This document shows, piece by piece, positions 1 to 12,846 of a stretch of DNA of 64,000 nucleotides. Origin of the DNA: Pithys albifrons albifrons. Taxonomy: Eukaryota; Chordata; Aves; Passeriformes; Thamnophilidae. Under the pieces are notes generated by a model. It was not told where the DNA came from and ran no database searches. It worked only from the letters and a program-made list of their open reading frames with translations. A program made the position numbers and the translations under genes. Positions within the stretch are counted from its first letter, which is position 1, and every line of letters begins with the position of its first letter. The DNA lies in the NCBI RefSeq assembly GCF_047495875.1, contig NC_092497.1, positions 3,791,437-3,855,436 on the forward strand, given 5' to 3'.

Positions 1-801
1 GATAAAGTCAAGTTTGACTCGATCTGGAAACTTTCCCTTCCCAGGAGGCCAACATTGAACACCAAAGGCATTTATCCTTCTTTAAGCTAATCTTTATATT
101 CAAGTGCAGGTGCAATCAATAATATCAGTGTAATCTCCACTGTAAAACAGAGCCTACAGGATGCCAAAAGGCTGAGCAAAATTCCCCTTCTCAGTCCCAG
201 CACTGTGCTATCAACAGCTGAAGAGATGGCTGACTTTTCAAAACACAAATAGGAGGAAATGGATGAAATGAAAGGACATTCAGGCTTAAAATTAGAACCT
301 GCTGACAGAAAGATATATTAAGTTATAGGACAACCCAAAAATGCAACAGGAAACCTACTTTTTGAACATTTAGGACCAGAAAAATTAATAGAGAATAGAG
401 AAAATGCTACAGGGAGTAATTGTGCAATTGTAGAAAGAGAGACATCAAGGTGAACGAACTATCAATATCTTTCCCAATCTTCCCTTCCATGTTTCAGCAG
501 TAATCCAAGAGTTTCTGATGCTGGCAGAATTTTAATGCATATAGTGAAAACAAGGTTACTCTGATGCAGGTCTGAGAAATCTCTGATGGTCAGAAGGGGC
601 AAAACCAAAGAGGCTAGGCAAGTGTGGTTTTCAGTAACTATGCTGAGCTGCACTTCAGTGTGCATATGAGCCCACATTGACAAGTCTTTTACCAAGGATA
701 GTGCCCTGTAAGGATCACACTGCTGAATTGCCTTGCATTAGAAATGTAGGCACATTAATCCAGGGCATTAAATATGTTTGCAGTATGAAAGCCTGTAGCA
801 A
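1..801. other. Unique AT-rich non-coding stretch
   Basis: I see no recognisable gene, repeat or RNA here. All frames are interrupted by stops within about 80 codons, and the only long frames have no family resemblance. The composition matches the rest of the window, so I treat it as intergenic or intronic DNA. Confidence 0.5.
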
Positions 802-945
802 GAATCATAGAATAGTTTGAGTTGGATGGGACCTTAAAGTTCATCTCATTCCAAACTCCTGCCATGGGCCACATTCCACTAGATGAGGCTGCTCAGGGCC
901 CCATCCAATCTGGCACTGAACACTTCCAGAGACGGGTCATCCATG
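802..945 (-). repeat. CR1 LINE fragment, 3' end
   Basis: The plus strand begins with AATCATAGAATAGTTTG and continues through a GGGACCTTAAAG block, a CCTGCCATGGGC block and CACTTCCAGAGA. This is the reverse complement of the 3' end of avian CR1 retrotransposons, so the element lies on the minus strand. Only about 145 bp remain. CR1 copies are normally truncated at the 5' end by incomplete reverse transcription. Substitutions and small deletions against the remembered consensus show an old, immobile copy. The short open frame across it is not a gene. Confidence 0.88.
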
Positions 946-3900
946 CGAATCTTCTTTCTTTACTCTTTTATTTGACTCCAAGTGCTTTTAAAACCACTCC
1001 ATCCATAATTTTTGGGAGACGTGCATTAGCAAAAGCATCTGAAAACACGTCTTTTGAAGGTATAATTAAAAACTATCATATGATAAAATTTAATTTTTGA
1101 GTCTAAAATAATTTTGCGGGGTTGCTGCTGGGTTTGTCTCACTACCTGACTTACCAGTCAAAGCAACCAAGCAAATAACCCAGCTCACATACATGCTTAA
1201 GCAGTCCTTACACACTTGCTGTGTGCATTCTCCAGGGGACCTTTAGATGCTGTTTTGTACACAGTGCAGTGTGTGCTTTCAGTGGTGTGAAATAAAAAGG
1301 ATAGTGCCACGGCAAAAGTTTCAAACAGAAAATATGGCTCAGGATGCATAAATAATTGAACAGTGTGCATTTAAAACATGAGTCATTATAAAACAACCTT
1401 TGCAGGGGAAAAAAACTCAAAACCCCTGAAACTGTAGGATGCAAGTTAATCTTTCATAAGGCAAACCTTCAGATGGTTGCTCTTCATGGGCACTTCACAG
1501 TACTCTGTTTCCTTTTGAACCAAGCATTCATACAATAAAGCGTTTTGACAATCCCACTAGGATGCTCATCCTCTGTGTTCAGAGGGAGATTTATAAAGAT
1601 CACAAGACAGGATTGTGAATATAATGATCCCAGGGATTAGCCTTTCTTCCAGCTATGATAGGGCAGTCCTCTGGATCTATCTGAAATCAGAGAAAGGACT
1701 CTTTACTTTGAGCCAGAGTGTGGCTTTCTTCTCACTGTCACTGTCCCTTCCCCACCTACTCCCATGTGCTTGAAATACTCTAAATGCTTAAAAGTTTAAA
1801 TTAGTCGTATGTTAGCTATCACACTCCCTGTCAAGGAAAATTAAGGAATCTTCATTAAGAGTAAGTGAACTGTTGTTCTTCATCAGAGTGGATCTACTAC
1901 TGGCATGTTCTGTTTAAGTATTGATAAAGGAGCTTATTTAACCTTCTGGAAAATCAAGCCCAAAGGATAAGGAGAAGCTTATTCAGAGGAAAAACGATTT
2001 TGTGATTAAGACACTGGATAAGTATTCAGAAACCCCCTTGTTTCCTCTTATTCTCTTGTACCCTCTTTGACTTTGAGCAAGGAACTTGATCATTACTAGT
2101 CAAAACACCAGAAGAGATCATCTCCTATTTAGGCATTTAGAAATGGATTTAATACAAGCTGGGCTCCTTCTCTAGTCAAGATGCCTGATCAGGAAACATA
2201 GTCAGTGGCCACCCAGAGGCATTTCTGTAGTCAGTAAGAAAGAAAAAGAGACACTTATGATCAGTATTAGGTCAAAGAAAAACTTAACGTGCTCTGGAGG
2301 TTCCTGGGCTATGGCTGGAATATAAGGATAAAAACTCTTTTCAAAAGATAAAACTTTGCAGAGTGTTGTTCCAAATGCTGTGGCTTTCTGTCCTAAAAGG
2401 ACAGCAATAATAATCCACTTCTCTTGCTGCTTAACTCTGTTTTGGTTTTAGTCTATGAGATCTGAGAGCAAAACCCAACTCTCACAGTGTCTACTGTGAT
2501 GAAGGGTCAGGTTTAGTTCAGGTCTTCTCAGACTGCCTAAATTCAGTGGAGACACACATATTTAACTGAATTAACTACTTTAACTCCTTGCATCCAAGGA
2601 CCAAGGGTAAGGCCAATAACAGCATAAAGGTAGTTGAAATAGTATTGCTTATATAAGAAGAACAAACCAACATGCAGGAGGAACTGTACACTACCTGTCA
2701 TTATATCCCCAAATTTTTATGCCTGTAAACTTTCAAGTAATCCCACTGCTTTACAAAACATATATAATAAGAATATATAATAAGTGACTTAAGGCTTGTC
2801 ATAAAACCAGTATGTTACCAAAGAAAAACCTGAAGTATCTCATGACTCAATGAGTTTGTGAGTGTGGCCTCAGTTCAGTCCATTTCTACAGATTAATGGT
2901 ACAGGCTTCAATGACATGGTCACATACTGCTCTTTTCTGCAAGGCCCCTGCTTCACCAGGTGCCAGTGAGACATTTTAATTCCTGTAACTCTATAGCAAA
3001 TTAATCATGGGTGATGAGGCCATGAATCAGTTACGTAAGACATCTCAAATACATACTGATGAAATCTGTAAACCGTCACCACCCATCGCCCATATTCTAT
3101 CTACCTGTGTTATAGATGAACTATTTTGGGATTGTTTTAAACAGTTCTGAGGATGTTTTAGTGTTTTTTCAGTAGCACAGAGATATCTGATCCACCATCC
3201 TCATAACATCACGTGCCCCAGCATCCATGTGGTCATTTGTGAAAGGTCCATTAAGGAAAAAATGACAGTGTAACATTTAATGCCTACAAGTGGTGACTTA
3301 GGGCAACATTCTGCATGGAAAAAAAAACTACCACAGTACCTTTAAACACAAGTTATATCAACCTACAAATGTAGTTAACCCTTCCTGTGGTGTTACAAAG
3401 CGCAAGTCCTTGTGATTCATTAAAAAAATAAATTTCTGTGACAACATAGTATGGTTGAAAAAATCTCATTTGTACAAGGTAGAATGCTGCTCATTATAAT
3501 TTTAAATCTATGTCTATACAAGCAAGACGGTCAAGATTAATTTTTTTGTTTTGTTTTGTTTTCTTTTTTATAACTCTTTATATTTGGTACTGGGTAGGTA
3601 CAAGGAGCTTTTTTAAGGAACAGAAATTGAAATAATAAAAAGGCAAAGACAACTAGATTTACTGTATTTAATTCCTGTTTGTCACATGGAGACATATATA
3701 CAGGTTGTTCCAACTATCCTTTCTTGCTAGTGGCTTGAAATCCACAAGTCACCAAGTCATAAATATTACATTTGGAAAGACCTCTCAAGACATTCAAGTC
3801 ACCCTCTTGCAAAAGATACAGGGGTACTTACTGAATATTCACAAGCATAATTCAATTTTGCAATCAGAAGGGTCATTTGCCTTCTAATTACCATGGAAAG

Positions 3901-5629
3901 AATGCAACAGACCACTGGCTCTTCACCACAACACATACATTATTTCCAGTATACTCCAATATATGGGCACATAAATTATACTTGCCTATTCAGTTCACTG
4001 CTAAAATAAGTCTGGCCATTAGTATGCTGTCCAATAAACCCTACAGCTGACACAGAATCTCAAACAAGAAACTCCTCCCTGTGTTTAAAGTCAAATTTCA
4101 AAGTGCGTAGAGAGCCACCAGCAGGTTTTCTGTCAAGAGTATTGATACTTAAAATAATTTCCTTTCAAAAATTCTGATGTACCAGGATTTTAGAGAAGGA
4201 GGAAATAAGAAACAATGGCTTTGAAGTAATTAATCTCAGAGAAAGAAATTAGACCAGGGTTCATATTTTACAGTGATTTACATCTTGTGCAACCCCATTA
4301 CATTTAATGGGACTACTGAAGGTCTGTGTCAACACGGAATGTGACTCTCCAGGCTTAAGTGCTGTGATTCATGGACTGGGTAGCAGTGGTCTCTGTTTTC
4401 ATAAGACTTTATCTCCAAGGACTTTTTTCCCTTTTTTTTTTTTTTTGGTGAAGGCAGTTTGTTTCTCCTTTGTTTCCTTCTTTAGGAATATTCAAGGGGA
4501 TAGCCAGTTTGTCAGATGCCCACATTTCATGTCTCTTGCTGCCACACATGTATACTGTCATATTTTTTGATGGCACACCACTTTATTGTAGATCATATAG
4601 AATGTAAAACATTTAGAATGGATCAGTACTGCCTGAAAGAGAAAACTACAGACCAGTGCCAATAGAGGCATTATTTCATAAATACATATAGTGATATTCT
4701 CCCTCTTAAGTTTTAATTGCTTTCTTCCTTTGACTTTTTCTTTTACCCTACATAGGCCTGAAATGAGCATATATGGGTTTATATTTCTTTTCTTCTTCCT
4801 GTAAAGAGTTTCTACACAGTTTTTGATGCTGTTGAAACAATAGACTGCAGAAATCCAAGATACTATTGAATGAAATAGTATTGGTGCCTTTTGCCATTTA
4901 TGAGGAGGGTTGCAATAGTATAATGAATATTTAACATTCCTATTCTGCTTTTATTAGAATTTGTAGCACCTTATAAACTACCAGGAGCACCTCCTTTTTT
5001 GTCCCACACAGATATTTTTCATGGCTTGGAGTGTAAACTGCTAGACAACATTTAGAAATTATTTTGAAAAGGGAAGAATACTCAAGCAAAATCACTTCAA
5101 ATCACTTCAGGTTAAATATATGAATAATCCTGTGGAATATTTTGAAACTGTCATGTCCAAGGAAAGCCACAGGCACATTTCTCACCTGAAATGCAGTACA
5201 CAAGCCCCAATCCCACCCATGACTTTCCATTGAAAAGGAAGAAATAATAACTCTGTAAAGTCACTTGTATTTCACAGAGAAAGTAATGCATATAGGAAAC
5301 AGATATTTAACTCTCCATCGGCTTATTTAGTAAGGACTGATGAATTTACAGTGGAATATTCCAAAGGAAACCACGCTCAAGTCATGCTGGCACAGAAGCA
5401 TTTTCTACCCTGGCAGCTGCTGGAAGCACTGTGTCCTTTCTCTAGATGCACAAACTATGCAGGACTGGGAGGAAATCTAATCTGGGAAACTCTAAATTAG
5501 GCTTGCCTATACTTCGTGCTTAGCCTAGGCTCTTAAATATGTTTTTGTCTAGCTATGACTATTGTCATGCAAAATCTTATTTCATAAAAGTTTATTTGTA
5601 TTTAGAACTGCAGTTCCTTGCACAGAATA
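946..5629. other. Unique non-coding stretch with short A/T tracts
   Basis: This stretch of about 4.7 kb is AT-rich and holds no gene I can support. Visible structure is limited to a T-rich (TTTTG)n-like tract near 3540-3570, a run of 15 T at 4432-4446, and a small direct repeat of AATCACTTCA near 5089-5110. The longest open frames are under 90 codons and unrecognised. Confidence 0.5.
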
Positions 5630-5692
5630 AGATTTAAAGGTTGGATTCAGTGATCTCATAGGTTTTTTCAACCTGAATGGTTCTGTAATAAG
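5630..5692 (+). repeat. CR1 LINE fragment, extreme 3' end
   Basis: The segment AAAGGTTGGATTCAGTGATC followed by TCATAGGTTTTTTCAACCTGA and TGGTTCTGTAATA matches the last 60-70 bases of avian CR1, where the consensus reads roughly GGTTGGACTCGATGATC, then GGTCTTTTCCAACC, then ATGATTCTATGA. It is in CR1 sense orientation. No CR1 sequence is visible upstream, so the copy is truncated to its 3' tail. Confidence 0.75.
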
Positions 5693-8029
5693 CAGACAAA
5701 TAAATACCTTTATAGTGTACCACTACAGAAGACTGTGGACATCCCCTCACAAGTGTTACCTGACTGCTCATTGCCTTCCACAGCAGAAGTCAGATACTAC
5801 AGGCTTTATGGAAAGACTGTTTTTTCTCCCCCAAACTGGACACCACTTCACTAGAGTCAGGCAAAAGAACCCCCAGGCCAAACACAGAGACTTGAAGCAT
5901 TGCTATGTCCTTTCCCATTTCAAATGGCGAGTGCTTTTGATCATGTCACACGACCCACCACCTTCCTAAGTACATGTCAAAAGGTCTTCAAGGCTCAGTT
6001 TTAATCTCCTATCCTATGACTGGGTGCAGAGCTAGAGCCTGTTGCTTCTCTTCTGTTTGCTTCACTTGCCCTTTATTAATGGCTTCCTCTTCTCCCCACT
6101 GACACCTCCCAGCTTGAGCACAGAACCTCCAGCAAGCTCTGTGACCTTTGCAGAACAAGGAGGGGGAAGAGACGAGGAGGGTTTAGAAGTGGGTTTGGTC
6201 TACTCCACAAACACTGACCACACTGTGAAACAAACAGCTGCACTGAAGACAAAGAGGGTCTGAGAACGGAAACCAATATATTCTGAAAGCTGGGAGCGGT
6301 TAAACGCGATGAAGAGCCACAACAGCTGACAAGGAGGGAGCTGGGAGCGAGAGGAGGGAGCGCCACATCACATGCATTTGACATATAATCATTTTTCAAT
6401 AGTCACATTAAGAACAAGGAAACCACAAAGTTTCATAACTTGTCATTTAGTTTAAGGGGGAGAAGAAGAAGAAGAAAAAAATCAAACTAAACAACAAAAC
6501 AACCAAGGTTAAAAGAGGAAGAATAAAAACATCTCTGAACCAGAGAACTGCAAGGTGACCTTCTGACAAAATCTGGGGTGAGCAAACCATGTCTTGCCTT
6601 CAGATGTCGTTCATTTTCTACCACACTCTTTGCAAAGGAAGGACAAAAGGCAGTTTCTTGATTTGGCAGAAAGATGAACAGAAAAAGGACTTTCTGTTTG
6701 TACTTCTGAGTTCCTCTTTTTAAAATAATAAGTGAAGAGTGTGATCAGAAGTGACTGCCTGGGGAATTTCTGGTTTTATGGTTTTAGTGCGTGTCTCTCC
6801 CCACTCAGTGTAGAATTCATGCAAATAAGTGGAGGGTTTGCACTGAAGAGACTGGATTGGGGAAACAGCCAAATTGATTGCACACCCATCAGTTCACACA
6901 CAAGCACTGCCAAGTGTCTGGAGTACACAATCCAAGAAAGAGAACAGCACATTGTGTTCCTGTGCACCGGTTGAACTTCTATCATAGCCACTTCTTGTAG
7001 TAATTGCTCATATTCAAGAAACAAATCTGATTTTTCCAATAACCTTCCCTTGCTCTAACAGTTTTAGTTCCTAGATTTCAGGCACCTCATAAGTGTCAAG
7101 ATCTTTGATGGTATTTAGTTGGGGAATTGCTCTTGGAAATTATGAAAATGATGATGTCAGTTGGTCTATATCACCCATCCCATGAGGGAATAATGTTGCC
7201 ATCTCATTCAGACCTCCCAAATTCCAGTCTCTTCTTTTGCAAATTGCTGTCACTTTAAAATATGTATGTGTAATGAGATATAAACTGTCATGTCTCATGG
7301 TATAAGCCAAACATTGAATGGAGGCAGTGGATAAAAGCTATTTCTCTTATGATCAAGTTATGTTTACTATTATTGTCTATTATGTGGTTTCTTGCATGCT
7401 CTTTTGAAGCATCTGGTGTTGGCTATAGTTGGTAATAGAAAACTTGTAATAAGGCAATAATAAGACTTTGACTGGCGTAACAGTTTCTATGTTCTAATGC
7501 TTAATAAATTGCAAGAGTTAAAAACAAACAACTCATTTACTCGGTATTAATATCTAGGAAGCTTTCCTGACTGAATGAAGGCCAGCTTTTATTGAATTCA
7601 AGCTTTCATCATCAGTAACAGAAAAGGGTTCAGATTCTCATATGCTCATTACAACAATAACTTTCTGAATGTGAACCTATTTATTTAGTGATGAAGTAAA
7701 ATTCTCTGACACTGCTCCCAGCTCTGTCCTCCAGTTGTAGCAGAGACTCTGGACATAAGGCAGCCAGCTGAGAATTTCGAGACAGTGGTAAGCATCTCCT
7801 GGACTATGAGAATATTCTGCATCTCCCAAGATGAGGTTAGCACTTCATAGACATATGCCCCACCATAGCATAAAAGCTATTATTACCTCTTGGGAAAGGT
7901 TTCCCACAGAATTTTAGCAATGATGCACCTGAGTCAGAAAAGCAATTAGCAATTAGAAAGCACCTCAGGTCATAAAAAAGTAGTGGTGCAAGTCTCCATG
8001 AGGATGTTGGTATCTTCAAGATGTGTAGA
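5693..8029. other. Unique non-coding stretch
   Basis: No gene is recognised. There is a short GAA-rich run at about 6460-6480 followed by an A/C-rich stretch. A pair of overlapping frames on opposite strands at 6042-6399 shows no family resemblance and is probably chance in a locally GC-richer patch. Confidence 0.45.
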
Positions 8030-8131
8030 TGTGGCACTTAGGGACATGGTTTAGGTTGGACTTGGCAGTGTTAGGTTTGTGACTGTAGATCTTACCTAAA
8101 GATCCAACCTAAATTATCTAATGATTCTATG
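8030..8131 (+). repeat. CR1 LINE fragment, 3' end
   Basis: The sequence runs GGGACATGGTTTAGGTTGGA, then CTTGGCAGTGTTAGGTT, then GATCTTACCTAAAGATCCAA, and ends in ATGATTCTATG. These blocks follow the order of the avian CR1 3' end (GGACATGGTTTAGTG, TTGGCAGTG, GGTTGGACT..GATCTTA, CCAACCTAAATGATTCTATG). It is sense oriented and 5' truncated. A short internal segment appears lost or scrambled compared with the consensus. Confidence 0.8.
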
Positions 8132-8288
8132 TTTCAAAGATATCTTCTTGAACTACTCCTTGAAGAGAAGCAGTGATGTTTTCATATCCTCAAGCCAGCT
8201 AGTGAATCTCACCAACTTGTTCCAATTTTCCCTTTTGTTGAGATAAGGGTATAACCTCAATAACTAAAATTGTGAATGATCTCAGTTT

Positions 8289-8320
8289 AAAAACAAAACA
8301 AAACAAAACAAAAAACAAAC
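8289..8320. repeat. (AAAAC)n simple repeat
   Basis: About six imperfect copies of AAAAC lie in a row. Low-complexity A-rich repeat; no further function is visible. Confidence 0.8.
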
Positions 8321-8553
8321 GACATTTCAGGAGGGAGGAAAAAAAGGATTTTACAATAGTGTTACAGTTATAAAGGTACTTCTGCACTGCTCACAGGCTA
8401 TCAGAAAATAGTGAGCTCTGGCAAAGTGGAAAAAAACAAATTTTGCTTCATAGCCAAGGTTTGCAGGTTATCCTAAAGGCTTTAGCAGTTTATTTCATGC
8501 TGGAGAGACCCCTTAGGCATTCTCTGTACCTATGCTGCAAGTGACGCTCCTCT

Positions 8554-8561
8554 TGACGTCA
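8554..8561. promoter_or_regulatory. Consensus cAMP-response element (TGACGTCA)
   Basis: A perfect palindromic CRE, TGACGTCA, is present, with a CRE half-like GTGACGCT about 20 bp upstream. CREB/ATF family proteins bind this octamer, and its central CpG is usually lost from neutral vertebrate DNA. It sits about 300 bp upstream of an unrecognised 186-codon plus-strand frame at 8854. The match itself is certain; occupancy and function are inference. Confidence 0.35.
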
Positions 8562-9760
8562 GCAGGAATGTGTCATATAGGAGAGAAAACTGCACTGAAA
8601 GGCCTCCGTTTAATGGAACAGTGAATTTTTACAAGCAGAAAAAATGCCTGAGCTCCAAAAGTGCAAAGTATCCGCAACTGAGGTCAATGTACAGTGAATT
8701 TCCCCCAGGCAACCTTTGCACAGAAAACCCTGTCTCTGCAGGGTTTGTGCCTCCAAGGGAAGCAGCAGGTTAAAACTCACCTCAACCACCATATTAACAT
8801 GAGCACCCTGGGAGGAGCTGCTACAGACAGGAAATTCACCACTAGCTGAGGCAATGCACATACTACCAGGTCAGAAACAGCTGGATGTGGCAAAAATGTA
8901 TGATATCCCCCCAAACTGGAGAGAATCAGATTTCTCTGCAGCACAAGTGGGAACCAAAGAATGGCTAAACAGTCTGTGGTGCAGTATTACGAGAGTCTAC
9001 AAATTGCATGGACAAAGAATACAGAAGAGATGTGTGGTAATGGCAATCCTGATCCTTCTCATGCCATCTGGCTGCACCATTACTGCTGCACACATCAGGC
9101 TGTTCATTCACAGTGATATGGGTACCATATTGCTATCTTTAGGATCAGTGGTGCAGAGCCCCAGTGTGGGCACAGTGTCTGCAGTGACACATGTCCACAC
9201 AAGCCCCTCTACTTCACAGAGCTTCTGCAACATAAATGCTAGGATTCCTCTGCCATTGCTTAGGTGGAAGGCAGCAGCTGTTGGACACTCAAGAGTAACT
9301 ATCCAAGAAGAAAACAGACCAGGAGAAAGTAGACTGATAGCAGACAACTGGCAGGGACTGAGACTTGCAGTATGGTTATACCTGACTTCTCTGCAATTAT
9401 ATGAAGAGTGGTAAACACATCCTGCCTTAGGAATCTTCTGTCTACTCACTAATGCACTACAAAGCTTCCTGGCTAGTACGTGGTCCAAGATCGGCGAACA
9501 CCACCAACTGAAGCTTTCTTGCATTGTGGACATGACTGGGACATCTAAGACACACCTCCTCTCTGTGGTCCATTGCAAGACAACAGACTTCCCTGGGCTG
9601 TGGAACCTGCCAGAGACACTCACTCTTTCCCTTGATAAAAGAGGGTGTTTAAGATCATTAAGCCCCTGCATTAAACAGCAGTGTCTCACCTCAGATGTGG
9701 GCTGAGCATCACTCCAAGTGGCTCTGAGCACACTTCAACCATGATGACAGGCTTGTCATC
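8562..9760. other. Patch of overlapping unrecognised open frames
   Basis: The stretch is somewhat GC-richer than its flanks and is open for 186 codons on the plus strand (8854-9414) and 207 codons on the minus strand (9108-9731), overlapping by about 300 bp. I recognise no domain, signal peptide or catalytic motif in either product. The plus product has one hydrophobic stretch around residues 62-73, too short and weak to call a membrane segment. Neither start has an evident upstream promoter apart from the CRE at 8554. It could be a degraded mobile element, part of a non-coding transcript, or chance. I do not call either frame a gene. Confidence 0.3.
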
Positions 9761-12700
9761 TTAAGTGACAGGGCTAGACTGGAGGAATTTGGATACACTA
9801 CACAGGAATCTGCTATTAACGGGACATGCAAGAGGCATAGGTCTAAACCAAGGAACACCAAGTGATGAAGTGAATTTGGAGGTGTGCCAGAAAGAATACA
9901 GGGAAGGAAGAATGAAAGATGAAAGTGTTTTTAACACTATCTCCACATGCTCAACAAGGATTTTCTCAGGAGTCTTTGCTTTATAAATGCTCTGCGATAA
10001 ATAGTATTTTTTCCGGAGCTGCCCTTTTATCATCGGATCAGCAGAAAGAATCAAATCACTCCGGCAGTTGGATTAATCCTGTCTAAATGTCTTGTTTCTG
10101 CTTTTTAAGATGCAAGGCATGGTAATTCCAATAAAATCTGTGAGGTGATGGGACTTTTTACCAGAGTAACATAGGATTTGGCCCACCTTTGCCTGCATCT
10201 GTGCCCCTAAAGAAATGAGAGGGATGTTCTCAGGTCCTCCTTTCAGAACACAGGATGCTTCAACAACGTGGCAATATGATTTAAACAGCAACTGACTCAT
10301 AAATGGTGCAAAATAAGTACTAGCACAAAACAGGTCTCTGCCGTTTAAATTAGGGGCTGCTGTTCCACAACTCCCAAGAGTCCCACAATGGGATGTGTCT
10401 TTCTTAAGACATCTAAAAATGAGGTGCTGAAATATGAACAAATAAATATAGGCTTCCTTGATAGTGGATTCAGGGGAACAGGTACCCCAGAGGACAATTC
10501 CCATTACATTAAAACAGGCATCCAAGGCACATCAAAGGGATTGTTCCCTGGAGATGCCTATCTCCTACTGTTGACTAAAAAGGGAGTCTAGGGTGACCAG
10601 TTCAACTTTAGGCATCTGACTTCAGACATCAAAAGTTGTGTGAAATGAATCACACACAGAGAGGGACTAGTAGACCATCTATCTTTTATAAGTCACAGAG
10701 CTTTAATTTTCACCCAGCTACTCTTTTTGTTGAACCCAATAACTTTTATCTAAAACGTTTCCTCCAGAGAGGCCTTCAATCTTGAAGACATCAAAAGATG
10801 AGTAATTCATCACTTCCACTGGCCCCTTGTTTTAATGATTAACCACTATCATTGGGAAAAACATTCCTGGTTCCAATTTGCCTTTGGTTAACACTGTGTT
10901 TCCTTTGCTACTTTGAAGAGATTGCTGCATTTTGTGTCTGGAAGTGCTGATGCAGCTTCATATTGCCAAATGTGAAGACTAAGTGGTCCAGCCTTTTTTT
11001 CCCTTTGAAAAATGAAGATTTTTGTACAAACTTCCACCTACCTACTAGAAGCACTGCTTAATTTTTATGTTTAACTAGGATGTGCTTTAACAAGATCAAG
11101 GTCTTTACATGCCCAAACTTCTCAGAGATCTAAAAGAATGCTGCAAAATATTAATAAATTATACCTCAGCATCTCATAAAATAAATATTGTCACACACTC
11201 TTCAGAAGAGAAACTAAAGGGCAGAGAAGACAAATAACTGACTCGGTTCTGGAGCAGAGATAGGAGATGATGTCCTCTTTCATGATATATAAAAATGTCT
11301 TTTAAGCACTGGATTTCAATTAGCACTCTGCCCCCTTTAGTCACACCTTGTTTCTTCTCTGCTGCAATAGGACACACACAGATTGCAGTGGAGAAATTTT
11401 ATCTTCAGTGCTTGGCTTCCAATATCCAAGAAGCACCTTATTGTTTTCTTTACACTGACTCCAAAAGAAAACATTTCCAATCTCTGATGTGGGCTCCATG
11501 GCATTACAATGTATATGTGTTGCAATAACCAACAAGCTTCAAATATCATTTGAGGTAAATTTTGATGGACTTCACTTATCTTTACCTCTAAATCAGTAAC
11601 CACAAGAAATCTCAAATAAATGTCTGCATTTGCAGATAGAAACTGGACAGTGAGAGAAGGACAGTTACTCAAATCACTAACAAAAAATGCAAGGGGCTGC
11701 AGGAACACTAAATATGTTAGAAATAGCCAATTAGCTCAAGTACCTATACTCCTTATTCAGCTGCCATCATAGATGAGAACCCTAATGCACCTTGCACTGC
11801 ACAGTCAAATAACAGAAGTAGTAGTCCAGTTTTTATTTTCATAGAGCTCCATTTTACACAGACAGAAGAATATAATGGAAACATCTCCATATAAATAGGT
11901 CCCACAGCTATATACAGATGCTAGATGGAGTTAATAATATTGTGCAGGTAACAGTCTATGATCAGCTTCCAGATACACCTAGTAACAACAGGGTCCTGCC
12001 AATTTTCAAGCTATTTCATAATGGACAATAACAGGAGTTATCTAAAAGCATAAACATCTCTCCTGGTCTTTAGTTCTCTTGTCTCTGTCTTACGGAGCTC
12101 TCTTCAAATGGTATTGCAATTGTGTGCATTATTTTTCCTGCTTCAAACTGAATACTCTTTCTGAAGAACTTGGCACTTTAGCAGATTTTTTTATTACTAT
12201 GCATGTCTAGAGTAGAATATGCCGCTTTAAATGGTCCCCGCCCACTGTTTGGATGATACAGTGACCGAAGAACTCTAATCAGAGTCAGAGTAAGAAGATA
12301 TTGTTGTATGTACCTGTGTATACACACACACTCTCTACCAAATACTACTACTACTTGTAATTACATTATTATAATTACATTTTTTCCATATATGTATCTG
12401 AGGACATTTAGCTTTTAAGGAACTGGTCGAAATGGCTGGTGAAATTGTTAAGCCAAAGACAGAGCTGGAACCTCACTGGATCTGCTTTTACAACAACCAT
12501 GCCAGCGTGTAACCCTCAAACCCAGTGCAAACTAGTTTTATCCAAACTGTTCAACCAAAACATATATTAAATGTGCATACACTTTCACAGAGTGTTTAGT
12601 GTGCTTTAGATGAAGGTCATAATAAAAGTACTAGTTTTATTATTGCACAGTTTCAGCAGATGGTTTGAACTATTAAGAATCAATTTGAGCCTATTAAGAA

Positions 12701-12846
12701 TGTCATCTATTCTATTTCCAGACAATATCCCAGCAGTTCAACCTCATTACTTATCTGTCACTATAAAGAGTAGATAAACCTTCATCCATCACCTCCAATG
12801 ACTTTTTGCCCAGAATTCTTGAAATATATTTTTCCTAGATTTTCTT
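9761..12846. other. Unique non-coding stretch
   Basis: There is no recognisable gene. The 150-codon minus-strand frame at 10073-10525 has no family resemblance. A possible old MIR-like relic at about 11195-11265 is listed separately. Minor CA-type dinucleotide sequence occurs near 12315-12330. Confidence 0.4.
11192..11265 (+). repeat. Possible MIR/L2-like relic
   Basis: AGAAGAGAAACTAAAGGGCA followed by GAGAAGACAAATAACTGACT and a TGGAGCAGAGATAGGA block resembles the conserved amniote MIR/L2 tail (GAGGAAACTGAGGCACAGAG, then AAGT.ACTTGCCCAAGG, then GCAGAGCTGG). Divergence is high and no target-site duplication is visible. The call is tentative. Confidence 0.33.

Noticed and set aside
822..1100. 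92-codon plus-strand open frame
   Set aside because: It begins inside an antisense CR1 fragment and continues into AT-rich unique sequence without family resemblance.
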